A stretch of 64,000 bases of DNA, taken from Streptomyces sp. Ru72. GTDB lineage: Bacteria > Actinomycetota > Actinomycetes > Streptomycetales > Streptomycetaceae. The stretch covers positions 159,892 through 223,891 of the forward strand of contig NZ_PQSR01000002.1 of NCBI RefSeq assembly GCF_002920635.1, given 5' to 3'. Positions 27,724 through 37,116 of this stretch are shown here, one piece after another. Every line of letters starts with the position of its first letter. Within the stretch, counting starts at the first letter, position 1. The notes beneath the pieces are model-generated. The model was given only the letters and a program-made list of their open reading frames with translations. It was not told the origin of the DNA and did not search any database. Made by a program: the position numbers and the translations under genes.

Positions 27724-28713
27724 CTACGTCTCGGATGCTCCGCCGCCCGCGTTGGCGTAGCGCACGGCCAGTACCCCGAAAGCACTGGTCAGTTGTGGTG
27801 GGCCGATGACTTGGATGTCGGTGTCGAAGCGCCCGACAGCGGCGGCGAGGCCGGTCCACGACCAGGAGCCGAGGGTGAGACGGCAGCGGTCGGGGCCCAG
27901 TTCCTCGACGATTCCGTCCTGCACGAAGGGGGCCACAGCCTGTGCGGGGAGGCCGAGGACGACCTCGCCACGGCAGGGCCAGTCGGTGGTGGAGCCGTCA
28001 GTCCCTCGGAAGCGGCCGGTGACGAACGCGGCTACGTCGTCGCCGGGGAGACCGCGTCGGGTGAAGCGCGGGCCGGTGGGGGTGCGGGGGCGTACGCGGT
28101 CGACGCGGAAGGTGCGCCAGTCGTCACGATCGAGGTCCCAGGCGATCAGGTACCAGTGGCCGCGCCAGGTGACGAGGTGGTGGGGCTGCGTCCGGCGGGG
28201 TTGTCCGGCGGGGCCGTTGGCGTCGTGGCCGTAGTCGAAGCGCAGTTCCTCACGGGCCTGGATGACGCGGCTCAGCTCCGTGAGGAGCTGCGTGCCGACG
28301 GTGGCCTTGCCGGCCTCGGGCGACCGGACGGCAGTCACCTGCAGCATGTCGATGCGCCGGCGCAGACGGGACGGCATGACCTGGCGCATGGTGGACAGGG
28401 CCCGTGCGGCGTCTTCGCCGATCGCGGTGCTGGTTGCCGCGGTCTGCAGGGCGACGGCCAGGGCGACGGCCTGGCCCTCGTCGAAGAGCAACGGGGGCAG
28501 GAGCGAACCGGCATCCAGGCGGTATCCGCCGGCCGGCCCCTTGAAGGCCAGGATCCTGTACCCGAGTTCGCGTAGGCGGTCGATGTCACGCCGCACCGTG
28601 CGCGGGGTGACGTCGAGCCGCTCGGCGAGGTCGTCACCGGACCAGTCGCGATGCGTCTGAAGCAGCGAGAGGAGCGCGAGCAACCGCGAGGACGTCTTCT
28701 GCATGTCGCCCAT
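27724..28713 (-). CDS. WYL-domain (YafY-type) transcriptional regulator
   Basis: 329-aa regulator: N-terminal DeoR-like HTH (SSRLLALLSLLQTHRDWSGD, LDVTPRTVRRDIDRLRELGY), a middle WYL domain (HHLVTWRGHWYLIAWDLDRDDWRTFRVDRV) that may bind a nucleic acid or nucleotide ligand, and a WCX-like C-terminus. ATG 28713 has GAGGG close upstream and is preferred over ATG 28704. It is divergent from the VOC gene, its likely target, a common pairing in Streptomyces. Confidence 0.9.
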   Translation of the reverse strand: MGDMQKTSSRLLALLSLLQTHRDWSGDDLAERLDVTPRTVRRDIDRLRELGYRILAFKGPAGGYRLDAGSLLPPLLFDEGQAVALAVALQTAATSTAIGEDAARALSTMRQVMPSRLRRRIDMLQVTAVRSPEAGKATVGTQLLTELSRVIQAREELRFDYGHDANGPAGQPRRTQPHHLVTWRGHWYLIAWDLDRDDWRTFRVDRVRPRTPTGPRFTRRGLPGDDVAAFVTGRFRGTDGSTTDWPCRGEVVLGLPAQAVAPFVQDGIVEELGPDRCRLTLGSWSWTGLAAAVGRFDTDIQVIGPPQLTSAFGVLAVRYANAGGGASET

Positions 28714-28728
28714 GCTGCCCTCATCACA

Positions 28729-28743
28729 GGACACAACCTGTCC
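28729..28743. promoter_or_regulatory. GGACA-N5-TGTCC operator
   Basis: Perfect inverted repeat 15 nt upstream of the WYL regulator start. Arms and 5-nt spacing match the core of the two RsrR-type operators 1.6 kb away. It may be the WYL regulator's own operator or a further RsrR site. Confidence 0.5.
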
Positions 28744-28871
28744 GCTACCCGTGGAACGGTGCCTGTCGAGATCCGCCGGCGAGGCCACAGCCCCCGGCCA
28801 CGAGGTCGCTGCCCGCAAGGCGCCATCACTGCGGCGGCGTATCTCGCCGAACCGCGAGCAAGGAGAAGGCC

Positions 28872-29294
28872 ATGCCCATCACGACCACCACCCACCTGAA
28901 CCTCCGAGGCGACGCACGGGCGGCGCTGGACCACTACCAGTCCGTCTTCGGCGGACGCCTCACCGCTGTCACGTACAAGGACACGGGCGAAGTGCAGAAC
29001 GAGAACGAGGCGGACTGGGTGGTGTGGGGCGAGGTGGCGGGCGACAACGGCTTCCACGTCATGGCCTGCGACGTGCCCTCCCACCTGCCCCTGGAGCAGG
29101 GCCGCAACCCGTTCTTCGTCTCCGTGCGCGGTGACGACACGGACGAGATCAGTGCCCTGTGGCAGAAGCTGGCGGAGGACTCGACCGTGGTGCAGCCTCT
29201 GGGCCCATCGCAGTGGGCACCGCTGTACGGCATGCTCACCGACCGCTTCGGCGTGACGTGGGTCCTGGACGTGACAGCCCCGCACAACGGCTGA
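28872..29294 (+). CDS. VOC-family (PhnB-like) protein
   Basis: 140-aa protein of the vicinal-oxygen-chelate superfamily, PhnB/3-demethylubiquinone-methyltransferase-like type (LNLRGDARAALDHYQSVFGG at the N-terminus, LTDRFGVTWVLDV at the end). The exact activity is unknown. ATG 28872 has AAGGAGAAGG upstream. Confidence 0.85.
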   Translation: MPITTTTHLNLRGDARAALDHYQSVFGGRLTAVTYKDTGEVQNENEADWVVWGEVAGDNGFHVMACDVPSHLPLEQGRNPFFVSVRGDDTDEISALWQKLAEDSTVVQPLGPSQWAPLYGMLTDRFGVTWVLDVTAPHNG

Positions 29295-29430
29295 TCAGCG
29301 GTGCCGCGGCCCGGCAGGAGCGAAGCGGAAGGGGACGGGTTCTGCCGGGTTTCCGGCACAGGTGGACCGGCAGGTGGTTGATCCGCAGGTGCAGCAGATT
29401 TCCGGGTTCTGTCGCAGTTCGGGGTGAGGC

Positions 29431-29541
29431 CTATGCGGCGGCAAGCTCGCACCACACGACCTTGCCCCGGTTGCCGCCCCTCGCCAGCGGCTGCCAGCCC
29501 CCCAGATCGGCGCACCCCCGGACGAGCGCGAGCCGAGTGCG
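29431..29541 (-). pseudogene. Remnant of an ATP-binding (HATPase_c) regulator gene
   Basis: 36 codons directly after the VanX-like stop and in the same frame read RLALVRGCADLGGWQPL...GKVVWCELAAA then TAG. This matches the C-terminal end of the Streptomyces anti-sigma-type ATP-binding proteins (LALVRGCADRWGG...KLVWFEL). The rest of the gene is missing, so the junction at 29541/29542 looks like a deletion scar. The remaining gap to the VOC gene (29295-29430) holds nothing I recognise. Confidence 0.6.
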
Positions 29542-30204
29542 TCACTCGCCCGCATCCTGCCGGCCCGGCCCGTAACAGGCGCTTGCCGCTCCGGTGACCA
29601 GCGCCCAGTAGCGGTCGCCGAACGACCAGTGCCACCACTCCGTCGGGTAGTTCACCAAGCCCGCGGCCGTCAGCGCACGCCGCAGAATCGCCCGGTGCGC
29701 GCGCGCCTGTTCGCTGATCCCGGCGGCGTCGGTGTAGCAGGCTCCGGCGCTCTCCTCCGGAGTCGCGTTCATGGGCGTCCCCATATCCAGCTCACGGCCG
29801 TCCGCATCCACGAGTGTCAGATCCACCGCCGCTCCCGCACTGTGCGGCGCGATCTCGGGTGGTGACACGAAGCGGCTCGCAGCCGACCGGATCTGCTCGT
29901 CGGACCATCCCGGCTGCTCGGCTCGCAGTCTCGTCGCATACTTCTCGAAATAGCGGCGCTGCAGCTCCGGGGGACGATAGCCCTCGACCACCAGGAACCG
30001 CAGGCCGGTCGGCAAGAGCGCATGCGCCCGGCGCAGACGCTCCAGTACGCCTTCCCGCAGGTAGAAGAAGGCGTCCGAGTCGCTCTGCTTCCTCAAGTCC
30101 ACGAGGAGCGGACCGCCCCTTCGGATGTCGATCAGCGGCTCACCGCACTCGCGCACGGGGACGGCCGCGACCCGTGTGTCCGACATCAAGATGATCTCGC
30201 TCAC
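29542..30204 (-). CDS. VanX/DdpX-like D-Ala-D-Ala dipeptidase
   Basis: 220-aa M15D metallopeptidase. Substrate-binding VVEGYRPPELQRRYFEKY, zinc site PHSAGAAVDLTLVD (SxHxxGxAxD) and EWWHWSFGDRYW (catalytic Glu and third zinc His) are all intact. It would cleave D-Ala-D-Ala, used either in D-amino-acid salvage or in glycopeptide resistance. No vanH/vanA homologues adjoin, so resistance cannot be claimed. The start is GTG 30204 or ATG 30186; neither has a strong binding site. No clear signal peptide. Confidence 0.88.
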   Translation of the reverse strand: MSEIILMSDTRVAAVPVRECGEPLIDIRRGGPLLVDLRKQSDSDAFFYLREGVLERLRRAHALLPTGLRFLVVEGYRPPELQRRYFEKYATRLRAEQPGWSDEQIRSAASRFVSPPEIAPHSAGAAVDLTLVDADGRELDMGTPMNATPEESAGACYTDAAGISEQARAHRAILRRALTAAGLVNYPTEWWHWSFGDRYWALVTGAASACYGPGRQDAGE

Positions 30205-30439
30205 CCCGCGATGATCTCGCAGGTGCTGCCGGAGTCATCACCGTGCTGTGGATCACCAGCGACCGGGTACCGGACGGCCTGGACCTCACCCGGCCCACCG
30301 GCCGCCGCATCCCCGCACCGGCCGCGTCCAGCGCACTGCACGCCACGCCCACCTACATCCGCGGCGACGACAGGAAGACGGCGTTCCGGCCGCGGCTGCC
30401 GCCCGGCCCGCGCCGCCCGGGCCCGGGCGGCACCCGCGC
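30205..30439. other. Gap between dipeptidase gene and glmS 3' end
   Basis: 235 nt. A plus-strand frame from 30243 (LWITSDRVPDGLDLTRPTGRR...) stays open but runs antisense into glmS and resembles nothing I know. I do not call it a gene. Confidence 0.35.
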
Positions 30440-32287
30440 CTACTCCACCGTGACGGACTTCGCCAGGTTTCGCGGCTGGTCCACCTCGTTGCCGCGGGCG
30501 GTCGCCAGCTCGCAGGCGAAGACCTGCAGCGGCACCGTCGCGACCAGCGGCTGGAGCAGGGTGGGGGTCGCCGGGATGCTGATCAGGTGGTCGGCGTAGG
30601 GGACGACCGCCTCGTCGCCCTCCTCCGCGATCACGATCGTGCGGGCACCCCGCGCCCGGATCTCCTGGATGTTGGAGACGATCTTGTCGTGCAGGACCGA
30701 GCGCCCGCGGGGCGAGGGCACCACCACGACCACCGGCAGGTCCTGCTCGATCAGCGCGATCGGCCCGTGCTTCAGCTCGCCCGCGGCGAAGCCCTCGGCG
30801 TGCATGTACGCCAGTTCCTTGAGCTTGAGGGCGCCTTCCAGGGCGACCGGGTAGCCGACGTGCCGTCCCAGGAACAGCACCGTGTTCTTGTCGGCGAGGG
30901 AGCGCGCCAGCCGGCGTACCGGCTCCATGGTCTCCAGGACCCGCTCGACCTCGTCGGAGATCCTCGACAGATCGCGGATGACGTCGTGGATCTCGTCACC
31001 CCACTTCGTACCGCGCACCTGGCCGAGATACAGCGCCACCAGATAGCAGGCGACGAGCTGTGTCAGGAACGCCTTGGTGGACGCCACCGCGACTTCCGGG
31101 CCCGCATGCGTGTACAGCACCGCGTCCGACTCCCTGGGAATCGTCGAACCGTTGGTGTTGCAGATCGCCAGCACCTTGGACCCCTGCTCGCGGGCGTGCC
31201 GCAGGGCCATCAGGGTGTCCATGGTCTCGCCGGACTGGGAGATGGCGATGACCAGGGTGCGCGGGTCGAGGATGGGGTCCCGGTAGCGGAACTCGCTGGC
31301 CAGTTCCACCTCGCAGGGAATCCGCGTCCAGTGCTCGATGGCGTACTTGGCGATCAGTCCGGCGTGGAAGGCGGTCCCGCAGGCCACGATCACGACCTTG
31401 TCGACCTCGCGCAGTTCGGCGGGCGGGATCCGCAGCTCGTCCAGGCGCAGCGAACCAGCGGCGTCGATACGGCCGAGGAGCGTGTCGGCGACCGCCTTGG
31501 GCTGCTCGGCGATCTCCTTGAGCATGAAGTAGTCGTAGCCGCCCTTCTCGGCGGCCGAGGCGTCCCAGTCGACGTGGTAGGAGTGCACCTCGGCGGGCCG
31601 GCCGTCGAAGCCGGTGACCGTGACGCCGTCGCGGCGCAGTTCCACCACCTGGTCCTGGCCCAGCTCGACCGCGGACCGGGTGTGGGCGATGAACGCGGCG
31701 ACGTCCGAGGCGAGGAAGGCCTCGCCCTCGCCGACGCCCACGACCAGCGGCGAGTTGCGCCGGGCGCCCACCACCACGTCGGGCTCGTCGGCGTGCACGG
31801 CGACCAGGGTGAACGCGCCCTCCAGGCGCCGGCACACCAGCCGCATCGACTCCGCGAGGTCCGCGGTCGCGGAGAACTCCTCGGCGAGCAGATGGGCGAC
31901 GACCTCGGTGTCCGTCTCGGAGGCGAGGGTGTGGCCCCGTTCCTCCAGCTCGGCGCGCAGCACCGCGAAGTTCTCGATGATCCCGTTGTGGACGACGGCG
32001 ACGCGGCCCGCGTTGTCGAGGTGCGGGTGCGCGTTGGGGTCGTTCGGCGCGCCGTGGGTGGCCCACCGGGTGTGCCCGATGCCGGTGGTGCCGGTCGGCA
32101 GGGGCCGGTCGACCAGCTCCTTCTCCAGGTTGACCAGCTTTCCGGCCTTCTTCGCGGCGGCCAGCCCGCCGTCCGCGAGCACGGCGACGCCTGCCGAGTC
32201 GTAGCCCCGGTACTCCAACCGCTTCAGCCCGGCCATCACCACGTCGAGCGCCGACTGCGATCCCACGTAACCCACGATTCCGCACAT
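30440..32287 (-). CDS. glmS: Glutamine-fructose-6-phosphate aminotransferase
   Basis: 615-aa enzyme making glucosamine-6-phosphate for cell wall precursors. The N-terminal Ntn glutaminase has nucleophile Cys2 (MCGIVGYVG), GIGHTRWATHG and NGIIEN. Two SIS sugar-isomerase domains follow (ISQSGETMDTLMAL; FLGRHVGYPVALEGALKLKE), ending LAKSVTVE. ATG 32287 follows TAGGCT (32300-32295) by 7 nt, so the mRNA is probably leaderless; no glmS ribozyme is present. Confidence 0.97.
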   Translation of the reverse strand: MCGIVGYVGSQSALDVVMAGLKRLEYRGYDSAGVAVLADGGLAAAKKAGKLVNLEKELVDRPLPTGTTGIGHTRWATHGAPNDPNAHPHLDNAGRVAVVHNGIIENFAVLRAELEERGHTLASETDTEVVAHLLAEEFSATADLAESMRLVCRRLEGAFTLVAVHADEPDVVVGARRNSPLVVGVGEGEAFLASDVAAFIAHTRSAVELGQDQVVELRRDGVTVTGFDGRPAEVHSYHVDWDASAAEKGGYDYFMLKEIAEQPKAVADTLLGRIDAAGSLRLDELRIPPAELREVDKVVIVACGTAFHAGLIAKYAIEHWTRIPCEVELASEFRYRDPILDPRTLVIAISQSGETMDTLMALRHAREQGSKVLAICNTNGSTIPRESDAVLYTHAGPEVAVASTKAFLTQLVACYLVALYLGQVRGTKWGDEIHDVIRDLSRISDEVERVLETMEPVRRLARSLADKNTVLFLGRHVGYPVALEGALKLKELAYMHAEGFAAGELKHGPIALIEQDLPVVVVVPSPRGRSVLHDKIVSNIQEIRARGARTIVIAEEGDEAVVPYADHLISIPATPTLLQPLVATVPLQVFACELATARGNEVDQPRNLAKSVTVE

Positions 32288-32350
32288 GATCCGCAGCCTA
32301 CGGTCCGACGACCGCCGATACCCGCCCTCGCGTGCCCGAAATCGGAAATT

Positions 32351-32377
32351 CCCACCGGGGTACGAACGCCCGGTGGG
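32351..32377 (-). terminator. Terminator of the 264-aa lipoprotein gene
   Basis: Perfect CCCACCGGG-N9-CCCGGTGGG stem, 18 nt after the lipoprotein stop in the minus direction, followed by AATTTCCGATTTC. Confidence 0.75.
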
Positions 32378-32394
32378 GTGGTTCCCTCGGCGGC

Positions 32395-33189
32395 TCAGCC
32401 GAGCTTGGCGAGCTGCGCCTCGACGATCTCCGCGGGGAAGTCGAAGTCCTTGCCCGTGGTGGCGGCGGCGAAGTTGATGGCCGGGAAGTACGCGAGGGTG
32501 GCGCCCTTGCGGACGACGACGCCCTTCACCGGGGCCTTGACTCCTTCATCGGCGTCCATCGTCGAGGTCAGGGCCAGCGCGTCGTCGGCGCCCTGGGGTG
32601 CGGCGGTGGTGGCGACCTTGACGATCTTGGTCTTCTCGCCGTCCACGGTGAAGGCGAAGCCGCCGGCGCACTTGGCCGCGGCCGTCTTCAGGTCCGCGAA
32701 GGCCTTCTCGGCGCCGCCGTCGTCGTAGGAGGCCAGTGTCACCAGGACCTTCGCGCGGTCGATGGCGGCAAGCATGCGGTCCTCGGCGCTCGCGCCCGCG
32801 GCGGGCTTCTTCGCGTCGCCCGCCCATTCCCGCTTCACGGTGGCCGACGGCTTGCCGACGTAGGAACCGACCTGGAGGTACGCGAGCGGCGTGCAGGCCG
32901 CCTCGTCCGTCTTCGCCTTGTCCTGCGCGACGTCGTCCTTCGCCGGGACCTTGGTGACGACCTTGCCGCTCTTGACGTCCGCCTGCGTGAGCGCGGCCTT
33001 CTCCAGCTCGGCGACGGTGAGCGCCTTGGATGTGGCGGGAGTCGCCGAGGCCGTCTTGTCGGCCTGGGCGGTCTTGCCGCCGTCATCCTTGTTCCCGCCG
33101 TCGGCGGAGCCGCCGCAGGCGGTGGCCAGGACGGCGAGGGCGGCGACAGAGGCGGCGAGGGCGGTACGACGGACCACGACGGATGTCAC
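32395..33189 (-). CDS. Putative secreted lipoprotein of unknown function
   Basis: 264-aa protein. Signal peptide VVVRRTALAASVAALAVLATAC with lipobox LATAC, then a Gly/Asp/Lys/Thr-rich linker (about residues 25-55) and a domain of about 200 aa with two Cys (EAACTPLAYLQVG and AAAKCAGGF) that could form a disulfide. The pattern resembles sensor-like or LppX-type mycobacterial/streptomycete lipoproteins, but I cannot name it. The start is GTG 33189. It lies upstream of glmS with a terminator between them. Confidence 0.8.
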   Translation of the reverse strand: MTSVVVRRTALAASVAALAVLATACGGSADGGNKDDGGKTAQADKTASATPATSKALTVAELEKAALTQADVKSGKVVTKVPAKDDVAQDKAKTDEAACTPLAYLQVGSYVGKPSATVKREWAGDAKKPAAGASAEDRMLAAIDRAKVLVTLASYDDGGAEKAFADLKTAAAKCAGGFAFTVDGEKTKIVKVATTAAPQGADDALALTSTMDADEGVKAPVKGVVVRKGATLAYFPAINFAAATTGKDFDFPAEIVEAQLAKLG

Positions 33190-33393
33190 GAAAGGGGGCT
33201 CTCTCTCTTCGAGTTGCGGAAGCCTTCCACAACGTTTTGCGTGCACTTTACGCACAGCGGCGCCACAGATGATCAGTGATTGGCCCCTCGGTGTCCCGAC
33301 CGAGATGTCGGCGTGATCTTCGTCCCCCGACGTGCCGCTGCCACGTGACGTAGCCCACCCCCCACCCCGTTCAAACTCCGTTAACAATGGACT

Positions 33394-34383
33394 GTGATCT
33401 CTCCGGTCTCCTCGATGCCCCGGAGCGCCCACCGGCCGAAGCCGGAGGCGACTCCCTACGTCGACCTCACCCGTGCCGAGTGGAGTGCGCTGCGCGATAA
33501 GACGCCGCTGCCGCTGACCGCCGAGGAGGTCGAGAAGCTGCGCGGTCTGGGTGACGTCATCGACCTCGACGAGGTGCGGGACATCTACCTGCCGCTGTCC
33601 CGGCTGCTCAACCTGTACGTGAAGGCCACGGACGGCCTCAGGGGCGCCCTGAACACCTTCCTCGGCGAGCAGGGCTCCCAGTCCGGGACCCCGTTCGTGA
33701 TAGGCGTCGCCGGGTCGGTCGCCGTGGGGAAGTCCACCGTGGCCCGTCTTCTCCAGGCCCTGCTGTCCCGCTGGCCGGAGCACCCGCGGGTCGAGCGGGT
33801 GACGACGGACGGGTTCCTGTTGCCCACGCGGGAACTGCAGGCGCGGGGCCTGATGGCGCGCAAGGGGTTCCCGGAGTCGTACGACCGCCGCGCGCTCACC
33901 CGTTTCGTCGCCGACATCAAGGCCGGCAAGGACGAGGTGACGGCACCCGTCTACTCCCACCTGATCTACGACATCGTTCCCGGCCGGAAGCTCACCGTGC
34001 GCCGCCCGGACATCCTGATCGTCGAGGGGCTGAACGTCCTCCAGCCCGCCCTGCCCGGCAAGGACGGCCGCACCCGGGTCGGCCTCGCGGACTACTTCGA
34101 CTTCAGCGTGTACGTCGACGCGCGCACCGAGGACATCGAGCAGTGGTACCTCAACCGGTTCCGCAAACTGCGCGAGACCGCCTTCCAGGACCCCTCGTCG
34201 TACTTCCGCAAGTACACCCAGGTCTCCGAGGAGGAGGCCCTCGACTACGCTGGCACCATGTGGCGCACCGTCAACAAGCCCAATCTGGTGGAGAACATCG
34301 CCCCCACCCGCGGCCGCGCCACCCTGGTACTGCGCAAGGGCCCGGACCACAAGGTGCAGCGGCTGAGCCTGCGGAAACTGTGA
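33394..34383 (+). CDS. coaA: Pantothenate kinase, type I
   Basis: 329-aa P-loop kinase catalysing the first step of CoA synthesis. Walker A is [12 protein letters not shown], with [29 protein letters not shown] and [13 protein letters not shown] typical of CoaA. GTG 33394 is preceded by AACAAT at short distance and lacks a Shine-Dalgarno. Divergent from the lipoprotein gene. Confidence 0.97.
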   Translation: MISPVSSMPRSAHRPKPEATPYVDLTRAEWSALRDKTPLPLTAEEVEKLRGLGDVIDLDEVRDIYLPLSRLLNLYVKATDGLRGALNTFLGEQGSQSGTPFVIGVAGSVAVGKSTVARLLQALLSRWPEHPRVERVTTDGFLLPTRELQARGLMARKGFPESYDRRALTRFVADIKAGKDEVTAPVYSHLIYDIVPGRKLTVRRPDILIVEGLNVLQPALPGKDGRTRVGLADYFDFSVYVDARTEDIEQWYLNRFRKLRETAFQDPSSYFRKYTQVSEEEALDYAGTMWRTVNKPNLVENIAPTRGRATLVLRKGPDHKVQRLSLRKL

Positions 34384-34399
34384 CGGCTACCCTGCGGGC

Positions 34400-35347
34400 A
34401 TGCTGCATCTGCGCCTGATCACCCCCACCGAGCGCACGGCGGAGGTGGTGCGTCTGGTCGAGGGGACGGTCGGCACCACGCACCTCGTCGTCATACCGGG
34501 TGTCGCCCGCAACCCCGCCGGGGACGTCGTGATGTGCGACGTCGCCCGGGAGGCCGCGGACGAACTCCTCACCGCGCTCCAGGAGCTCGGCCTCGAAAGC
34601 ACCGGTTCCATCGCCGTCGAGAACATCGACCTGTCGCTGTCCAAGCGGGCCGACAAGGCCGAGGCGGAGGCGCCGGGCGAGGGTGCGGACGCGGTGCTGT
34701 GGGAGCACCTGACGGAGGCCACTCACGAGGAGTCGACGCTGTCGATCACCTACCTCGCGTTCATCACGCTGGCCACCGTGATCGCCGCCTGTGGTGTGGT
34801 GCTCGACAACGCGATCCTGATCGTGGGCGCGATGGCGGTGGGTCCGGAGTTCGGCCCACTGGCGGGGATCGGCACGGCGTTGGTGCAGCGGGCGCCCCGG
34901 CTCGCGCTGCGCTCGCTGACCGCGCTGCTGGTGGGATTCGCAGTGGCGATGGCCGTGACGGTGGGGTTCAGCCTGTTCATGGACGCGGTCGGCCTGTTCA
35001 GCGAGGAGCAGCTGGAGGGCGCCCGGCCCAACACCGGCTTCGTCTACGCCCCCGACTGGTTCTCCTTCGTCGTGGCGGTCCTCGCCGGAGCCGCCGGCAC
35101 GCTCTCCCTTACCTCCGCCAAGTCGGGCGCCCTCGTCGGGGTCGCCATCTCCGTGACGACGGTCCCGGCCGCCGCCAACGCGGCCGTCGCGCTGAGCTAC
35201 GGCGACACCGCGCAGACCTGGGGCTCCACGAAACAGCTGCTGCTGAACCTGCTGGGCATCGTGGTGGCGGGGACGTTCACGCTGCTGGCCCAGAAGTGGA
35301 TCTGGTCCAAGCAGCGCGAACGTTCCCTCGAGGCGAGGCGTCTCTAG
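34400..35347 (+). CDS. DUF389 membrane protein
   Basis: 315-aa protein: a soluble N-terminal alpha/beta domain (1-105) followed by about six membrane helices ([119 protein letters not shown]). The [12 protein letters not shown] signature marks the TIGR00341/DUF389 family, whose role is unknown. TACCCT (34388-34393) ends 6 nt before ATG 34400, so it is probably leaderless despite the coaA stop 17 nt away. Its stop overlaps glmM's. Confidence 0.9.
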   Translation: MLHLRLITPTERTAEVVRLVEGTVGTTHLVVIPGVARNPAGDVVMCDVAREAADELLTALQELGLESTGSIAVENIDLSLSKRADKAEAEAPGEGADAVLWEHLTEATHEESTLSITYLAFITLATVIAACGVVLDNAILIVGAMAVGPEFGPLAGIGTALVQRAPRLALRSLTALLVGFAVAMAVTVGFSLFMDAVGLFSEEQLEGARPNTGFVYAPDWFSFVVAVLAGAAGTLSLTSAKSGALVGVAISVTTVPAAANAAVALSYGDTAQTWGSTKQLLLNLLGIVVAGTFTLLAQKWIWSKQRERSLEARRL

Positions 35348-36702
35348 CCGAGCGCCGACTTCACCGCGTCGGCCAGCCGTCCCGCCACCGACCGCGCCTG
35401 GTCGATGTCCGCGGCCTCGACCATGACCCGTACGAGGGGCTCGGTGCCCGACGGCCGCAGCAGTACCCGCCCGGTCGCGCCCAGCTCCCGCTCCGCCTCG
35501 GTCACGGCGGCCGCCAGGTCCGGAGACGACCCGACCCGGGACCTGTCCACGTCCGGCACGTTCACCAGCACCTGCGGCAGCCGCTCCATCACGGACGCCA
35601 GCTCCCGCAGCGTACGGCCGGTCTGGGCGACCCGCGCGGCCAGCAGCAGGCCGGTCAGGGTGCCGTCGCCCGTGGTGGCGTGGTCGAGGATGATCACGTG
35701 GCCGGACTGCTCGCCGCCGAGCGCGTAGTCCTTCTCCTTCATCTCCTCCAGCACGTACCGGTCGCCGACCGCGGTCTGCACGAGCTGGATGCCCTCGCGC
35801 TCCATGGCCAGCTTGAAGCCCAGGTTGGACATGACCGTCGCGACGACGGTGTCGGAGCGCAGCGCGGAACGTTCCCGCATCGCCAGCGCGAGCACGGCGA
35901 GGATCTGGTCGCCGTCCACCTCCTCGCCGGTGTGGTCCACGGCCAGGCAGCGGTCGGCGTCACCGTCGTGCGCGATGCCGAGATCGGCGCCGTGCTCGAC
36001 GACGGCGGCCTTCAGCTTGTCCAGGTGGGTGGAGCCGCAGCCGTCGTTGATGTTGAGGCCGTCCGGCTCCGCGCCGATGGTGACGATCTCGGCACCCGCA
36101 CGGGTGAACGCCTCGGGCGATACCCGGGAGGCTGCGCCGTGCGCCTCGTCGAGGACGATCTTCAGCCCGTCGAGACGGTTCGGCAGGACGCCCAGGAGAT
36201 GGGCCACGTACTGGTCGAAGCCCTCCTCGTACGACGTCACCCGGCCGACCCCGGCCCCGGTGGGCCGGTCCCAGGGGGCGCCGGTGCGGTGCTCCTCGTA
36301 CACGGCCTCGATCTTGTCCTCCAGCTCGTCGGCGAGCTTGTGGCCGCCGCGGGCGAAGAACTTGATGCCGTTGTCGGGCATGGCGTTGTGGCTGGCGGAG
36401 AGCATCACGCCGAGGTCCGCGCCGAGCGCGCCCGTCAGATACGCCACGGCCGGGGTGGGCAGCACGCCGACCCGCAGCACGTCCACGCCGGCGCTGGCGA
36501 GACCGGCGACCACGGCGGCCTCCAGGAACTCCCCGGACGCGCGCGGGTCCCGTCCGACCACCGCCTTCGGCTTGTGGCCCTCGAACGTGCCCGCCTCGGC
36601 CAGTACGTGGGCCGCCGCGACGGACAGGCCGAGCGCCATCTCGGCCGTGAGATCCGCGTTGGCGACACCGCGCACGCCGTCCGTGCCGAAGAGTCGTCCC
36701 AC
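35344..36702 (-). CDS. glmM: Phosphoglucosamine mutase
   Basis: 452-aa enzyme converting glucosamine-6-phosphate to glucosamine-1-phosphate, the step after Glm[16 protein letters not shown], active-site Ser in [16 protein letters not shown], Mg-binding DGDADRC and the phosphate loop [12 protein letters not shown] are present. ATG 36702. Located downstream of rplM-rpsI with a 414-nt gap. Confidence 0.97.
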   Translation of the reverse strand: MGRLFGTDGVRGVANADLTAEMALGLSVAAAHVLAEAGTFEGHKPKAVVGRDPRASGEFLEAAVVAGLASAGVDVLRVGVLPTPAVAYLTGALGADLGVMLSASHNAMPDNGIKFFARGGHKLADELEDKIEAVYEEHRTGAPWDRPTGAGVGRVTSYEEGFDQYVAHLLGVLPNRLDGLKIVLDEAHGAASRVSPEAFTRAGAEIVTIGAEPDGLNINDGCGSTHLDKLKAAVVEHGADLGIAHDGDADRCLAVDHTGEEVDGDQILAVLALAMRERSALRSDTVVATVMSNLGFKLAMEREGIQLVQTAVGDRYVLEEMKEKDYALGGEQSGHVIILDHATTGDGTLTGLLLAARVAQTGRTLRELASVMERLPQVLVNVPDVDRSRVGSSPDLAAAVTEAERELGATGRVLLRPSGTEPLVRVMVEAADIDQARSVAGRLADAVKSALG

Positions 36703-36766
36703 TGTGGTGTCCTCCGAACTTGCTGCGAATGTGCGGCTCTTGCCGAGTGTCCGGACAGAGGCGGAA

Positions 36767-36930
36767 TACGTACGTCCCGCCGACGTCGTCCGCCGGCGTC
36801 ACCCGGCTGTCGTAGTCCCGCGAACGTACATCCTGTGGACGTGTGTGCCACAGACGTACGTCCCGGCGAAACATGCCCGCGACGTACGTCCCGCGGACGC
36901 CACGACCCACCGGCCGACGTACCGCGGCCC
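36767..36930. repeat. Degenerate ACGTACGTCCCG repeats upstream of glmM
   Basis: At least five related units: ACGTACGTCCCGC (36768-36780), GAACGTACATCC (about 36822-36833), GACGTACGTCCCG (about 36853-36865), GACGTACGTCCCGCGGAC (about 36881-36898) and GACGTACCGCGG (about 36915-36926). The core ACGTACGT is itself a palindrome. The rest of the 414-nt gap between rpsI and glmM holds the rpsI terminator and no gene I can support. Confidence 0.7.
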
Positions 36931-37029
36931 TGTCCTGGGATGGCTTCCCCGAAGCCCCCGCCGGGACTGTCAGGATTGCTCCATAAGCCCCAAAAGCCGG
37001 TGATAAGCACCGTCCCCCGTAAACGAACC

Positions 37030-37060
37030 GCCCCGGCGGCACGGAACGTGCTGCCGGGGC
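37030..37060 (-). terminator. Terminator of rplM-rpsI
   Basis: 14-bp stem with one G-T pair (37030-37043 with 37047-37060, GAA loop), 57 nt after the rpsI stop; TTCGTTT follows on the minus strand. Confidence 0.8.
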
Positions 37061-37116
37061 GATGCGTGCATGCGCACAGCAGGCAGGGGGTCGCCCGCTG
37101 TGACCAGCGGACGCGA

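Noticed and set aside
29542..30204. Vancomycin resistance locus
   Set aside because: Only a VanX-like dipeptidase is present; no vanH, vanA or vanRS homologues adjoin, so a salvage role is equally likely.
30243..30439. Plus-strand frame LWITSDRVPDGLDL between the dipeptidase and glmS genes
   Set aside because: No binding site, no family resemblance, and it continues antisense into glmS.
32281..32394. glmS ribozyme upstream of glmS
   Set aside because: The start codon follows a -10-like hexamer by 7 nt, leaving no room for the ribozyme; none of its core is visible.
30248..32728. 826-codon plus-strand open frame
   Set aside because: It is antisense to glmS and the lipoprotein gene, and its translation (Arg/Gly/Leu/Asp-rich, no recognisable domain) is the usual shadow of GC-rich coding DNA.
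36767..36930. Peptide repeat gene encoded by the ACGTACGTCCCG units
   Set aside because: Frames through the repeats have no start with a binding site and are interrupted or out of phase between copies.
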